A DNA stretch of 64,000 nt from Chrysogorgia sp. JL179-B06 (taxonomy: Eukaryota; Cnidaria; Anthozoa; Scleralcyonacea; Chrysogorgiidae). The stretch's first letter is position 1; each line of letters starts with the position of its first letter. Shown one piece after another: positions 11,903 through 23,167 of this stretch. Below the pieces are notes generated by a model, which saw only the letters and a list, made by a program, of their open reading frames with translations, was not told the origin of the DNA and made no database searches. Location: the NCBI GenBank assembly GCA_035772405.1, contig JAYKKM010000474.1, positions 811,501-875,500 of the forward strand, read 5' to 3'. Made by a program: the position numbers and the translations under genes.

Positions 11903-14071
11903 TCAATTCAAAAAAGGTTGTCTTTGAAACATATAAACCTTAAACATTAAGCGCGCAATGTAGGTTGGGAATTCTTATTTAAATTCAGGACGGCTTTGTT
12001 AGAATACCGGCCGCATACTGGTTGACAGAAATAGTGGGTATTGAGGTCCAGGTTTAAGTGGGTTTTTACCTACAGATATCGAGTAAAACGATAAATCGCT
12101 ATATTCAAAAGTTTAGAAATTTAGGAAATGTCAGCACGGATCGATAGACCATATTATTGTATATCGATACATCCACACGAAGAATTGGTAATAATGGAAT
12201 TGCTGCTGCAGTATCCAGATAGAGCGATTGCAGAAGTGTTGGACAAAGTATATGAAGAAACAGGGTCCGTCGCAATATGCATGCTCCACTCATCATTACT
12301 ATATATTTAAGAAAGAAAAAAACATTACTCGGAAGGTTTGTGCATGTCTAGCGTATGGTTTTTACGATTATGATTTTGTATTAATAAAAATGATGTATTA
12401 ATTAACGGCTTGCTGAAATCTCTTTTATGTAGTTAAGCAAAATTGCACAACAAAGATGCGAAGATGCGAGAGCAGAATTTCGAGCTTCGACGCGCTTATT
12501 ATCTCCAGAGATGTTCGTTTTCCTTGACGAAAGTGGATATCTAAGTTGACTAAAAATTTGCATGTTTTGTGCTGACAATTAATAAAATAGAAACCAGACG
12601 GGAATATCAAATTCCCATGAGTCTAAACGCACATAATTCTTAAATAAGCGTTTCTTTTGTTCTGCAAAAAGCCTTTGGGACCATGGATTGCCATCTTGTT
12701 TCTCTTTTAAACCTCTTTCATGGTCAAAGTGAATATACTCTTTTACGTTACTTTACAGCCTAAAAGAATCATGAGAACACATGGATATAATTTGAAAGGA
12801 CGACAGGCAAAAATATATCGGCGCTATTTACGCTGGGGTCCACACATCACCGCTATTCCAGTGATATGTACGGAAGGTTTACTTGACGTTGGAATATATA
12901 CAGTGTGTATAAAAAAACCCTGAACCGGCATAAAATTAATTAACATTCCTTTCAAACCTATTGTCACCTTGACACCTCTGAGTCACGGTGCGTAAAAATA
13001 TGGTAGTATGGTTTTATATACACCTCGGAACAGATCTCCAACAGCAGCAATATTTCCCAATATTTCCCGTGTGGTTCTTCGCCAGCCAGAATTGCCCTTG
13101 TTACGCGGTTAAATGGCTAGTTCCTGTATTCAGATATTTCCTGACGTTTCACAAAACTGTTATCTTAATTTCCCAGGTGTATATAAGACCGTGTTTTTAA
13201 TTTCCCAGTAGTGTGACCATTTTCTAAGGTTCAGTTTTTTTTATACACATTGTAGAGAACATGTAGATGGCGAAACATGCAAGCGGTGTGAAATTTCCCA
13301 TGGAATGTACGCTTTAATTTTAACTGAACAGAACACCCTTAGAATAATTCTGCGCATTTAGACTCTCGTGGGAATTTGATGTTCCCGCCTGGTTCCCAAT
13401 TTATTAATTGTCAGCACAAAACAACATGCAAATTATTAATCAACTTACATATATGCGTCAAGGAAAACGAACATCTCTCGAGGTAATAAACACGCCGAAG
13501 CCCAAAATTCTGCTCTCGCATCATCGCATCTTTGTTGTGCAATTTTGTTTAAATAGAGATTTCAGCATGCCGTTAATAAATACTTATTTTTTATTTTTTC
13601 AAAATCATCATAGTATAAAAACCAGTAATATACGCTAGACAATAACTTTCTGAGTTATGTTTTTTCTAATATTGCGATCCCGTTTCTTCATATACTTTTA
13701 CAATACTTCTGCAATCGTTCTATCTGGATACTGCAGCAGCAATTCCATTAGTACCATGTCGTTCTTCGTGTGGAGGATTGATATGCAATAATACGGTCTA
13801 CCGATGATAGAAGTGCTGACATTTCCTAAATTTCTGAACTTTTGAATAAAGCGATTTGTCATTTTACTAGATATCTGTAGGTAAAAACCCACTTCCTGGA
13901 CCTCAATACCCACTATTTCCGTCAACCAAATTGCTCTCCATCTTAAATATTAACTGTATGCGGCCAGCATTCTAACAAATCGCTCCTGAATTTAAATAAG
14001 AATTCCCAACCTATCTTGCGCGCTCAATGTTTAAGGTTTATATGTTTCAAAGACAACCTTTTTTGAATTGA

Positions 14072-14080
<9 letters not shown>
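11898..14080. mobile_element. Foldback transposon, 2.2 kb, with about 750-bp arms
   Basis: The left arm (11,898-12,650) and right arm (13,340-14,080) are inverted copies. Outer landmark: GTCAATTCAAAAAAGGTTGTC. Internal landmarks: GTGGGTTTTTACCTACAGAT and AGAACGA/TCGTTTTCCTTGACG. The 690-bp spacer holds no transposase. (TA)n arrays abut both outer ends, suggesting a TA-rich target. Short frames inside the arms are interrupted in one arm or the other, so I do not call genes. Confidence 0.85.
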
Positions 14081-14121
<41 letters not shown>

Positions 14122-14126
<5 letters not shown>

Positions 14127-14510
14127 TTGCTCACTGCTCGCAGTTTGAACACTTTGGTGACTCCACAATGCAATCCTTCAATGTGTAGCCGTACATAGTG
14201 GGTCCCAAGTCCACAGTTACCATAAAGCCATTATGGTGATAGCCGGTAGGGCACATTGTATACTTTCATGTATATATTACGCTCACCGCTCATGTGGTTT
14301 GAGCACTCTTATGGATTGGGCGGAGAGTCTCTCTCAATGAGACGTTTACTGTTTGCATTATGCATTGCTCACTGCTCGCAGTTTGAGCACTTTGGTGACT
14401 CCACAATGCAATCCTTCAATGTGTAGCCGTACATAGTGGGTCCCAAGTCCACAGTTACCATAAAGCCATTATGGTGATAGCCGGTAGGGCACATTGTATA
14501 CTTTCATGTA
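14122..14510. repeat. Two tandem units, 235-bp period
   Basis: The block starting TATGCATTGCTCACTGCTCG and ending ATTGTATACTTTCATGTATA occurs at 14,122-14,272 and 14,357-14,510. The GCTCACTGCTCGCAGTTTGAGC part resembles, inverted, the ribozyme-bearing tandem pair at 53.75-54.13 kb, so this may be a related family without a visible hammerhead. Confidence 0.75.
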
Positions 14511-14627
14511 TATATATATATATATATATATATATTTTCGCTTACCTCAAAACTGGTCTGCTACAACTTGTTTCATCTGTAAAAGAATCTTCAGGCAGTG
14601 ACAATATCGAAAGGGATGACCGCTTAT

Positions 14628-16088
14628 TTATAGGCTTTCTGCCGGAAAGTGGTTTGCGTTGATTACGCGAAATTTATTACGATGACGACACTGTGAAATT
14701 ATTTCCGCTCTTTTGTTGAGTAAACTATTCTTATTTTTTTCTTTTAAAATACAAAATTTTTCTTCTAAACATAAATTGCATCGTTTTGATCCTCCTGTGT
14801 ACGAAATAGAATGTTTTAGAATTTGCCAATTAATACTGAAATCTTTATTGTTTTCTTTCAATGTCCAAATATATTTCGAAAGTTCGGTGTCATTTTCATG
14901 CTTTTTATGTTGAAAAGATTTAGTGTGGTTGGCCAATCGCTCTTTGAATGTGGTTGCAGTCATACCAATGTAGTGTTTTGTTTCGTTTGTGATGTTTACT
15001 GTCACTGTTGCTTTGTATACTATGTCTCTAGTCATGCATTGTTCTTGAAGCGGGCAAATGGTGTTCTCTCTACAACTGCAATTAGTAGCGTCCCTATCCT
15101 GCGGTTTGATGTTCCTAGCTATGCGTGCATTGTGCTTAGTGATTATTGACTTAACATTGTTCATGCAGCTGTAACTTACTTTAACTGTATTTCTGTTAAA
15201 AATCTTATGGAGCTTGTGGTGCGGAGGGAAATGTTTGTCAATTAGGCTAAGGAAATTACGTCCTATGTTAGTGCTGACACTCTTGCTAAATGGTGGGTTG
15301 AACCAAATGATATTGCGTTGCCTATTCCTACGTGGTCGTTGCGGTGTATCATGAGTGTAGCTAAGTTCATGATTAAAGTTGCTGTGCCTAAGCGCGTTCT
15401 GATATAAGGGTGCAGCTTCCTGAAAAGTTTGCTCATCTGACGAAAGGAGTTTAATGCGTTTGTTAATTGATGCAGGTAGTTGCCTTGTTATGCTTGGTGG
15501 ATGGTTAGAGTGCATATTTATGTATAGCGGATCGTCATTGGGCTTCCTATAGGGCCTATAGTTTCCATTGTTAAGGTCGAAAGTTACATCTAAAAAGTTT
15601 ACTATACGTAAATTTGATTCGGCGGTGATTTTTAGGTCAAATTGCTCGAAAATTTTGTGGAGATCTTTTCTTGTTTTGTCTGCTAAACGTGCTGATTTAC
15701 TTTTTATGATAGCCAAACCGTCATCTCTATATAGGCCGATGCTTTCTTTGCCAAATTTCTTACTTAGGTGGTTTAAAATGAAAAGGCCTACGAGCTCACA
15801 AATTTCCGCGCCGTCGAAACTGCCCATGGTAACGTCGAACAAATTCTTGCTATCTTTTTTTATCCATGAAATTCCGCTATTGAAAAGGAGAGATTTTCTA
15901 GCGTGTTTTATTATTGAAATGTTGTTTTGAGGTATAGTAGCCAAATTTGAAGCCCAGGACAGAGCTTGGTCCAATAATTTTTCAGAAATAGATGGATAGA
16001 AATCGACAATGTCAAATGAAATGAAACTGTGTCTGTCCTTATCTTTTATATTGCCAAACCACTCGATAACTTGTTTTGTATTTCTCCA
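14628..16088 (-). pseudogene. PLE reverse transcriptase + GIY-YIG, 5'-truncated (left arm)
   Basis: The open frame runs beyond the first Met at 15,974 to about 16,088 and includes the upstream RT motif VIEWFGNIKDKDRHSFISFD and FYPSIS. Then follow the palm segments MGSFDGAEICELVGLF and LYRDDGLAI (catalytic DD), a Cys cluster (NCSCRENTICPLQEQC), and the GIY-YIG core KHYIGMTATTFKERLANH. RT fingers and N-terminus are missing. Relative to the right copy it lacks about 39 bp near the C-terminus. It forms one arm of a giant inverted repeat with 16,130-17,549. Confidence 0.85.
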
Positions 16089-17549
16089 TTGATTTTTCTT
16101 TATTATTATTTCTCCATTTATTTCTCCATTGTCGATTTCTATCCATCTATTTCTGAAAAATTATTGGACCAAGCTCTGTCCTGGGCTTCAAATTTGGCTA
16201 CTATACCTCAAAACAACATTTCAATAATAAAACACGCTAGAAAATCTCTCCTTTTCAATAGCGGAATTTCATGGATAAAAAAAGATAGCAAGAATTTGTT
16301 CGACGTTACCATGGGCAGTTTCGACGGCGCGGAAATTTGTGAGCTCGTAGGCCTTTTCATTTTAAACCACCTAAGTAAGAAATTTGGCAAAGAAAGCATC
16401 GGCCTATATAGAGATGACGGTTTGGCTATCATAAAAAGTAAATCAGCACGTTTAGCAGACAAAACAAGAAAAGATCTCCACAAAATTTTCGAGCAATTTG
16501 ACCTAAAAATCACCGCCGAATCAAATTTACGTATAGTAAACTTTTTAGATGTAACTTTCGACCTTAACAATGGAAACTATAGGCCCTATAGGAAGCCCAA
16601 TGACGATCCGCTATACATAAATATGCACTCTAACCATCCACCAAGCATAACAAGGCAACTACCTGCATCAATTAACAAACGCATTAAACTCCTTTCGTCA
16701 GATGAGCAAACTTTTCAGGAAGCTGCACCCTTATATCAGAACGCGCTTAGGCACAGCAACTTTAATCATGAACTTAGCTACACTCATGATACACCGCAAC
16801 GACCACGTAGGAATAGGCAACGCAATATCATTTGGTTCAACCCACCATTTAGCAAGAGTGTCAGCACTAACATAGGACGTAATTTCCTTAGCCTAATTGA
16901 CAAACATTTCCCTCCGCACCACAAGCTCCATAAGATTTTTAACAGAAATACAGTTAAAGTAAGTTACAGCTGCATGAACAATGTTAAGTCAATAATCACT
17001 AAGCACAATGCACGCATAGCTAGGAACATCAAACCGCAGGATAGGGACGCTACTAATTGCAGTTGTAGAGAGAACACCATTTGCCCGCTTCAAGAACAAT
17101 GCATGACTAGAGACATAGTATACAAAGCAACAGTGACAGTAAACATCACAAACGAAACAAAACACTACATTGGTATGACTGCAACCACATTCAAAGAGCG
17201 ATTGGCCAACCACACTAAATCTTTTCAACATAAAAAGCATGAAAATGACACCGAACTTTCGAAATATATTTGGACATTGAAAGAAAACAATAAAGATTTC
17301 AGTATTAATTGGCAAATTCTAAAACATTCTATTTCGTACACAGGAGGATCAAAACGATGCAATTTATGTTTAGAAGAAAAATTTTGTATTTTAAAAGAAA
17401 AAAATAAGAATAGTTTACTCAACAAAAGAGCGGAAATAATTTCACAGTGTCGTCATCGTAATAAATTTCGCGTAATCAACGCAAACAAAGCCATGACGTC
17501 ATGCTTTGTCCCCCACATACGCCCCCACTTTCCGGCAGAAAGCCTATAA
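16029..17549 (+). pseudogene. PLE reverse transcriptase + GIY-YIG, 5'-truncated (right arm)
   Basis: 506 codons; the first about 36 residues (before VDFYPSIS) come from the inverted left copy and are junction sequence, not element sequence. The rest is almost identical to the left arm: LYRDDG, the Cys cluster, KHYIGMTATT, and a Cys-rich tail (KRCNLCLEEKFCIL). TATAAATAAG and a hammerhead-like CTGAAGA...GATGAAAC segment follow at 17,545-17,606. Near-identity of the arms indicates recent duplication or gene conversion. Confidence 0.85.
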
Positions 17550-17582
17550 ATAAGCGGTCACCCCTTTCGATATTGTCACTGC

Positions 17583-17640
17583 CTGAAGATTCTTTTACAG
17601 ATGAAACAAGTTGTAGCAGACCAGTTTTGAGGTAAGCGAA
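17583..17640 (+). ncRNA. Degenerate hammerhead-like PLE 3' motif
   Basis: CCTGAAGATTCTTTTACAGA followed by TGAAAC stands where other PLEs here have CTGATGA...GAAAC. The first box has A for T, so activity is unlikely. Copies occur inverted at 14,548-14,605 and in the palindrome at 17,783-17,955. Confidence 0.4.
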
Positions 17641-17707
17641 AATCTATTATTTGCTCTAACTATATGTTGTTGAGCACTCTTTGCATTTCGTAGACCAAAA
17701 CCTACAC

Positions 17708-17782
<75 letters not shown>
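17708..17782. repeat. (TA)n microsatellite
   Basis: About 75 bp of TA between two PLE ends. Confidence 0.95.
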
Positions 17783-17786
<4 letters not shown>

Positions 17787-17960
17787 CGCTTACCTCAAAA
17801 CTGGTCTGCTACAACTTGTTTCATCTGTAAAAGAATCTTCAGGCAGTGACAATATCGAATTTGATACAATATCGACACTTTCGATATTGTCACTGCCTGA
17901 AGATTCTTTTACAGATGAAACAAGTTGTAGCAGACCAGTTTTAAGGTAAGCGAAAATCTA
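17783..17960. mobile_element. Inverted pair of PLE 3' ends
   Basis: The segment TCGCTTACCTCAAAACTGGT...GACAATATCGA is followed by its inverted copy after about 20 bp. The flank AATCTATTATTTGCTCTAAC that follows also occurs at 17,640, so the locus grew by repeated inverted/tandem PLE insertion. Confidence 0.8.
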
Positions 17961-18019
17961 TTATTTGCTCTAACTATATGTTGTTGAGCACTCTTTGCAT
18001 TTCGTAGACCAAAACCTAC

Positions 18020-18285
<266 letters not shown>

Positions 18286-18286
18286 C

Positions 18287-18470
18287 AAGTAATATTTGGC
18301 ATTTTACTCGATTAAGCTACATGTTTTAAGGATTTATGGTGAAGGAAAATTTCGAGTGTTGGAATATATTATATAAATGTATATATTCCAGCACTCGCAA
18401 TTTTCCTTCACCATAAATCCTTAGAACATGTAGCTTAATCGAGTGAAATGCCAAATATTACTTGTATAAT
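18287..18470. mobile_element. Foldback element, about 180 bp
   Basis: ACAAGTAATATTTGGCATTT at the left end mirrors AAATGCCAAATATTACTTGT at the right end, with arms of about 80 bp. The arm sequence matches the borders of the SINE units at 7.3-8.8 kb. Confidence 0.85.
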
Positions 18471-18662
18471 TGTTAAAATAGTATATGCGAGCATGACGTC
18501 ACTCTTATTCGAACGTTTGGTGTATCCGTTTTAGTGCCTCGTGTTATTTTATATTGTTGGTTCTGTTGTGCAAGTGCTTTTGTCACGATATCTTTCATCT
18601 CTATTAATGTACATATTGCCTCACAATAATGTAACTGTGCAACTTGTTGCGTAAAACCAACA
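18471..18662 (+). mobile_element. Copia element 5' LTR, about 192 bp
   Basis: Begins TGTTAAAATA and ends AAAACCAACA, i.e. a TGTT...AACA inverted terminus, directly followed by the primer-binding site. A TTATTTTATATTG segment may be the TATA region. No 3' LTR is found because the 3' end is truncated, so the left boundary is inferred. Confidence 0.6.
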
Positions 18663-18676
18663 GGTTATGGGCCCAG
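18663..18676 (+). promoter_or_regulatory. Copia primer-binding site (half tRNA-iMet)
   Basis: GGTTATGGGCCCAG is complementary to the anticodon stem-loop of eukaryotic initiator tRNA-Met. Priming from the internal, cleaved half of tRNA-iMet is the known mode of animal copia elements. It lies immediately after the LTR. Confidence 0.8.
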
Positions 18677-18769
18677 AAGCTGAAGAATGGTAAGCTTTCT
18701 TTTTATTATTGCGACGAATTTGACGATCAAATCGTGTTTTAAAAATGGCATGAAAGCGGCGTAACAAAT

Positions 18770-20469
18770 ATGGCGGAATCGAAAACTGCCACGGTTGTTC
18801 CGTTGAATGGGTCGAATTATGGGACTTGGAAAGTCCAATGTCGTATGGCTCTCATGAAAGACGGGCTGTGGAGCATTGTCTCTGGAACTGAAACAGCTCC
18901 TGCTTCATCACAAGCTAATGAAAATGCGAAGTTTGTTGGTCGTAGAGATAAAGCACTGGCGATTATTGTGCTTTCGGTCGATCCTTCGCTGTTATATTTG
19001 CTCGGAGATCCTGAAGACCCTGTAGCCGTATGGAAGAAATTGTCGGAACAGTTTCAGAAGAAATCGTGGGCGAACAAGCTGTCTTTAAGAAGACGTCTAA
19101 ACAATTTAAGGCTGAAAGACGGGAATCCAATGTCAAGTCATATCAAGTCGATGACTGAGATTTTCAACGAGTTAGCTGTGATTGGAGCTCCAGTGGAAGA
19201 CGAGGACAAAGTTGTAACCTTATTGGCAAGTCTTCCTGAATCCTATAATATGCTTGTAACTGCGCTAGAAGCAAGCACTGCTGTTCCACAAATGGAAATT
19301 GTTACTGAGCGTCTGCTTTATGAAGAAAATAAATTGAGTGAGCGAGAAACCACTCGTAGAGTGATGATGGTCCAGGGCTCGAAGACTAATAGAGAATCTA
19401 TTAAATGTCATCACTGTGGAAAGCTCGGACTTATAAGACGTTTTTGCAAAGAATTGAACAAGGACAAAAACGAACCTTTGAACAAAGAAAATCAACTTGA
19501 AAAATCAGGTACTCGTGAGGAAAGTTTAGGACTTGTTGTGCAAGGTTTGGCTGCAAGTGCGTGTGGAATAAACAGTGAAACATGGATTGTTGACTCGGGT
19601 GCAACATGCCACATGTGCAACAACAAAGCTTTACTTGAAGAATTTGTTGAATTTGACGAGCCTGTTGATGTTATGCTTGGAGATGGGAAAGTCTTAAAAG
19701 CAGTTGGAAGTGGAGTTGTTACAGTGAACTGTAATCTTTCAAATGGTAACCAGCAAGAATGTAAACTTAGCAATGTACTGCTTGTTCCGGAATTGAACTG
19801 CAATCTTCTAAGTGTATCAAAGGCAACTGAAGCTGGAAAATCAGTTAGCTTTGAAGAAGGTAAATGCAACATTTCTTGTAGCAATGGGAAAATTATTGCT
19901 AGGGCGAAGAAAGTTGGATCTCTGTACTATTTGGATTTTCAACCTATCTTAGAATGTTCAAACACTGTAGCAGATGAAAGGACTGTACTCTCAAATGAAA
20001 TGTTATGGCATCAACGTTATGGACACTTGGGAGTCCAAAGTTTAAAGAAATTGGCTAATGACAAATTAGTAGAAGGTTTTAACTTCGATGCGAAGAAAGA
20101 TTTGGACTTCTGTGATGCACGTACGAAAGGGAAATTACACCGATGTACATTTCCAAATACTGGTGCGAAACGAGCTAATGAGCCACTTGGTGTTGTACAT
20201 AGTGATGTATGTGGAAAGATAAACACTAAGTCATCTGGTGGTGCTGAGTATTTTCTAAACTTCACAGATGATAAAACTCGTTATGTGTGGGTGTATCCAC
20301 TAAAGCGAAAGAGCGAAGTGTTCAGTCGTTTCTTAGAATGGAAAGCGGTTGCTGAAAGATCGAGTGGCCATAAATTGAAAACTCTGAGAACTGACAATGG
20401 TGGTGAATTTACTTCAGCTGAATTTGAGAATTATTTGAAATCAGAGGGAGTAAAGCATGAGTTAACTGT
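18770..20469 (+). pseudogene. Ty1/copia gag-pol, left part (gag, protease, integrase)
   Basis: The ATG is 93 bp after the PBS. Order: a UBN2-type gag (residues 1-200); a zinc knuckle CHHCGKLGLIRRFC in which the usual His is Ile; aspartic protease WIVDSGATCHMC; a gag-pre-integrase segment MLWHQRYGHLG with one HHCC Cys replaced (FCDARTKGKLHR); and the integrase core with HSDVCG and RTDNGGEF. The frame is interrupted at 20,470, after VKHELTV, by the 31-kb Polinton; the rest of integrase resumes at 51,651. Confidence 0.9.
20465..20469. repeat. Target-site duplication, left
   Basis: ACTGT precedes the element terminus AGTAGTAAT and is repeated at 51,646-51,650 directly after ATTACTACT. Polintons usually give 6 bp; here 5 bp are identical. 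Confidence 0.7.
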
Positions 20470-20474
20470 AGTAG

Positions 20475-20514
<40 letters not shown>

Positions 20515-21062
20515 ATGTGTTTGGGATTGGAACCGAGCTCTAAGCCAATCAGAATCAAGAATGATTTGAATGGACCAATCAGAGCACAGCACAATCCCGT
20601 ATTTCCAGGGGGGTGTCGTATTTTTAAGGTGTGGTCACCCTGTAAAGAACGACCAGTCATCATATCAGGGGGGATATGCACCTGGTCGTATACAAGAGGT
20701 TTTTTGTGAATTTTGTATATATTTATTTCATGAAACCTGGTGTTGTTGTACGACAAGTTTTTGGTTTATCCTTGAGTTTGACAACCAGAGAGAGAGAGAG
20801 GAAGGTCAATCAAGGTGATCGTAGTCAATTTCATGAGATAGATATTTAAAATTCAAAAAAAAACTTTATAAACGACCATCATACCTCACCCAATGTGATT
20901 TATACTTTACCATCCAAAAAAACGTCCATATTATTTTTATTGGAAGAGTTGTACGATGTTGAAATAAAAATAATCAAATTTTGGTTTATAGAATTAATCA
21001 TAGAAATTTCCGCCATGGAGCTCTTACCTCGACGCCATCTTATGGCCGAATGACTGATATTC
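20470..21062 (+). repeat. Polinton left terminal inverted repeat
   Basis: Starts AGTAGTAAT(AT)n, then CAATGTGTTTGGGATTGG. The first 240 bp are nearly identical to the right TIR inverted, including CACCTGGTCGTATACAAGAG. Similarity then becomes patchy but continues to CCATCTTATGGC...GAATGACTGATATTC near 21,060. Confidence 0.9.
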
Positions 21063-21345
21063 TTTGTTACGGTATTTAAAAAAAAAAAGATAAAATTTGT
21101 AGAGGGTAATATCTCCAAAAATTATTTGGTGTTTTTCAAATAGATGAAATATATTTTTAAAAAAAATAAAATGTACTTTAACACACAATAAAATAACTTT
21201 TTTTTGAAAAAACAAAATTCTCTTTTTATTGTTTTTATTTAATCTAAGTACATTTCTTTATTAATAGAACTAAGTATGGAATCATCAGGTATCATAATTG
21301 TTGTTAGATATTTATGCGGACAAATAATTCCCCCATCTACCACTT

Positions 21346-21764
21346 CTAAATATAATTTATACCCGGATAGCTTACCCGAGGGAAAGTATATACAGTGTCG
21401 TAAAATATATTTTTGATTTGGAAAATTCTGTCGAAGAGTATTAATATCATAGCGGGTATATACTTTTTTTTAATATTGTTTAACATCTTTCTATTAAATA
21501 CTTTCTCCTTTACTTCTTCATCATCATCACTACCCCGAAATGTTTTCAAACTATCATCACTATCAGAATCATCCTGAATAGGTTTGAAGGGTTTAAAGTC
21601 TTCGAAATTAAACACTTTCGACGTATACGTATCCGTAGCCCGTACACGAAAACCGTACGCGTATCCTTCTCCTTTATCGCCGTAATCCCATATGAGAGGG
21701 AACCATTCAGGGGTATGAGATTGGGTTCTCCAGCTTCGTTCGTTATTTCTTCTTTTGTAGCCAT
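21346..21764 (-). pseudogene. Polinton protein, unrecognised, frameshifted
   Basis: The minus-strand ATG is at 21,764, with TATATAAAA about 47 bp upstream. The opening frame stays open to 21,546, but a second frame ending at 21,346 carries the more protein-like sequence: an acidic stretch (QDDSDSDDSLKTFRGSDDDEE) followed by a basic KMLNNIKKK. One frameshift in the overlap would explain it. No family recognised. Confidence 0.45.
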
Positions 21765-21810
21765 TTTTATTTTTTCTTAAAACTAAGTTTGTAGATATGT
21801 TTGGACAATG

Positions 21811-21820
21811 TTTTATATAT
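21811..21820 (-). promoter_or_regulatory. TATA box upstream of 21,764 start
   Basis: ATATATAAAA on the minus strand, about 47 bp before the ATG. Confidence 0.5.
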
Positions 21821-21968
21821 AAGCACGTATGTATAAATGAAAAAGAAAAAATTGTTTCAGCTTATTTATATGAAAGTTGTTTGAGAAAAATGTTTTTTCA
21901 TTTGTAAAAAACCTAGGGGGTATAAAAAACGATATCATAAAAAAAAATGTTCAGTTATTTTGTTGAAG

Positions 21969-22136
21969 ATGGGGTATATACCCTCGCGAAAGATTTGGTC
22001 ATTTCAAATACGTAATCCAGAAAATGCTGAAAAAATGATAGAGGCAGCGAAATTAATTCATACTCCACAGAATTGTCTTAAATTAAATGAAATATCGTTT
22101 TTTGAATGTAGTCGTGAAATTGTAAAAGATAAATAA
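21969..22136 (+). CDS. Small Polinton protein, 55 aa, unrecognised
   Basis: ATG 40 bp after a TATAAAAAA box at 21,921. Sequence begins MGYIPSRKIWSFQIRNPENA and is followed without a gap by the next start codon (stop TAA then ATG). It contains two Cys and no membrane segment. The tight spacing suggests shared transcription with 22,137-22,409. Confidence 0.5.
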   Translation: MGYIPSRKIWSFQIRNPENAEKMIEAAKLIHTPQNCLKLNEISFFECSREIVKDK

Positions 22137-22409
22137 ATGGGATATCTTCAAGGGGTTGTCTATCTCAAAGAAGCAAGAGATTGTATTTTTGATTGGCTTC
22201 CATATGGGGGAGAAATCCTTCGTTCTTATGCTGATGATTTCTACCATTTTAAGGGTAGAATATATGATCCGTCCACGTTATATCGATATGGAAAACGTCA
22301 GTGTAAAATGGGAAAATTATGGAATAGAGAAAGAATCCGCAAATTAGCTGATTATAAAAACAAGCATCGACAAAAACAAAAGGAAAAAAGAAAAAAACTT
22401 TTAGAGTAA
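22137..22409 (+). CDS. Small Polinton protein, 90 aa, basic C-terminus, unrecognised
   Basis: Starts on the base after the stop of the preceding small gene. The N-terminal half is aromatic-rich (DWLPYGGEILRSYADDFYHF). The C-terminal 35 residues are almost all Lys, Arg and Gln, suggesting nucleic-acid contact or nuclear import. No family recognised. Confidence 0.6.
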   Translation: MGYLQGVVYLKEARDCIFDWLPYGGEILRSYADDFYHFKGRIYDPSTLYRYGKRQCKMGKLWNRERIRKLADYKNKHRQKQKEKRKKLLE

Positions 22410-22465
22410 AGAAAGAAATTCATGTAAAAAAAATAACAATGATTGTTTTATTATAAAAAATAAAT

Positions 22466-22822
22466 TTATACAAGAGAAGGAATTATTATGTCTTTGGCAG
22501 TTTTTATAAACTTAACATTTTTATGTAAAAGATGAGGAACATCTTCCTCTGATAATATTTTTAGTGTTTTGCCAGATTCTCCATGATTGATAACTTTCAG
22601 GGTTATTTCATACGGATGTTGTAGCACACCATTTTTTTTTATTACAGAACATTGTTTTGTTTCCATTATTGTAACAGGTTTGCAATCCTCTACAAAATAT
22701 ATATATTCAGGATATTCTTTAAGAAGAGATTCATATGATAAATAGCACTGAACAGTATTTTTGGAGCAGTCAAAAAAAGTTATACTCTTTCTACATATAC
22801 TAACATAACGTAATACGGACAT
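22466..22822 (-). CDS. Small paralogous accessory protein (family A), 118 aa
   Basis: A member of a family spread over both flanks of the element. The shared plan is a hydrophobic/aromatic segment ending Y.FVEDCKPV, a variable Cys-containing linker, a YE(I/L).LKVI beta-like segment, then an L..I.......LL.K.(V/I).(F/L)I segment near the C-terminus. A TATATAAG box lies about 43 bp upstream on the minus strand. Soluble by appearance; function unknown. Confidence 0.65.
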   Translation of the reverse strand: MSVLRYVSICRKSITFFDCSKNTVQCYLSYESLLKEYPEYIYFVEDCKPVTIMETKQCSVIKKNGVLQHPYEITLKVINHGESGKTLKILSEEDVPHLLHKNVKFIKTAKDIIIPSLV

Positions 22823-22992
22823 TGTTTTATTTCAGTAATGATAAAGTTTTTTAGTTTAAACATCTTATATAATATTATATATATGTCTCAGAAAAGATAT
22901 TAAAAAAAAATCAAAAAACAGAACAGTATAAATAGATGGTTTTTCTTTTTTTTTAAAACCATTGCTTGTCGTACTTCAGTTAACATAAAAAA

Positions 22993-23142
22993 ATGAAGTG
23001 TAGGAGTAGGAGATGTATAAAAAAAGCGAAAATAAAAAAACGAATACGGAAACGACGACGTTCTAAAAAAATTCAAAAAGGAGGATGGAAAAAAGATCAT
23101 CCGAATTATAATCATAAGTTTTATGAATTTTGGAAATGGTAG
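22993..23142 (+). CDS. Small basic protein with QKGG motif, 49 aa
   Basis: The first 27 residues are Lys/Arg-rich (e.g. KKRIRKRRRSKK), followed by IQKGGW and a short aromatic tail ending FYEFWKW. The basic-then-QKGG layout matches the small proteins at 32,043, 35,516 and 41,646. It resembles virion core or DNA-condensing peptides processed at Gly-Gly; that role is inference. Confidence 0.6.
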   Translation: MKCRSRRCIKKAKIKKRIRKRRRSKKIQKGGWKKDHPNYNHKFYEFWKW

Positions 23143-23167
23143 ACGATGTATTTAAAAAAAAATTTTA

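Noticed and set aside
14713..15930. Plus-strand frames within the left PLE arm and their mirror images at 16,208-17,425
   Set aside because: Antisense shadows of the PLE gene; identical in both arms because the arms are identical.
20409..20818. Frames in the left TIR
   Set aside because: No counterpart conserved as protein in the right TIR, and they run into the (TA)n and copia.
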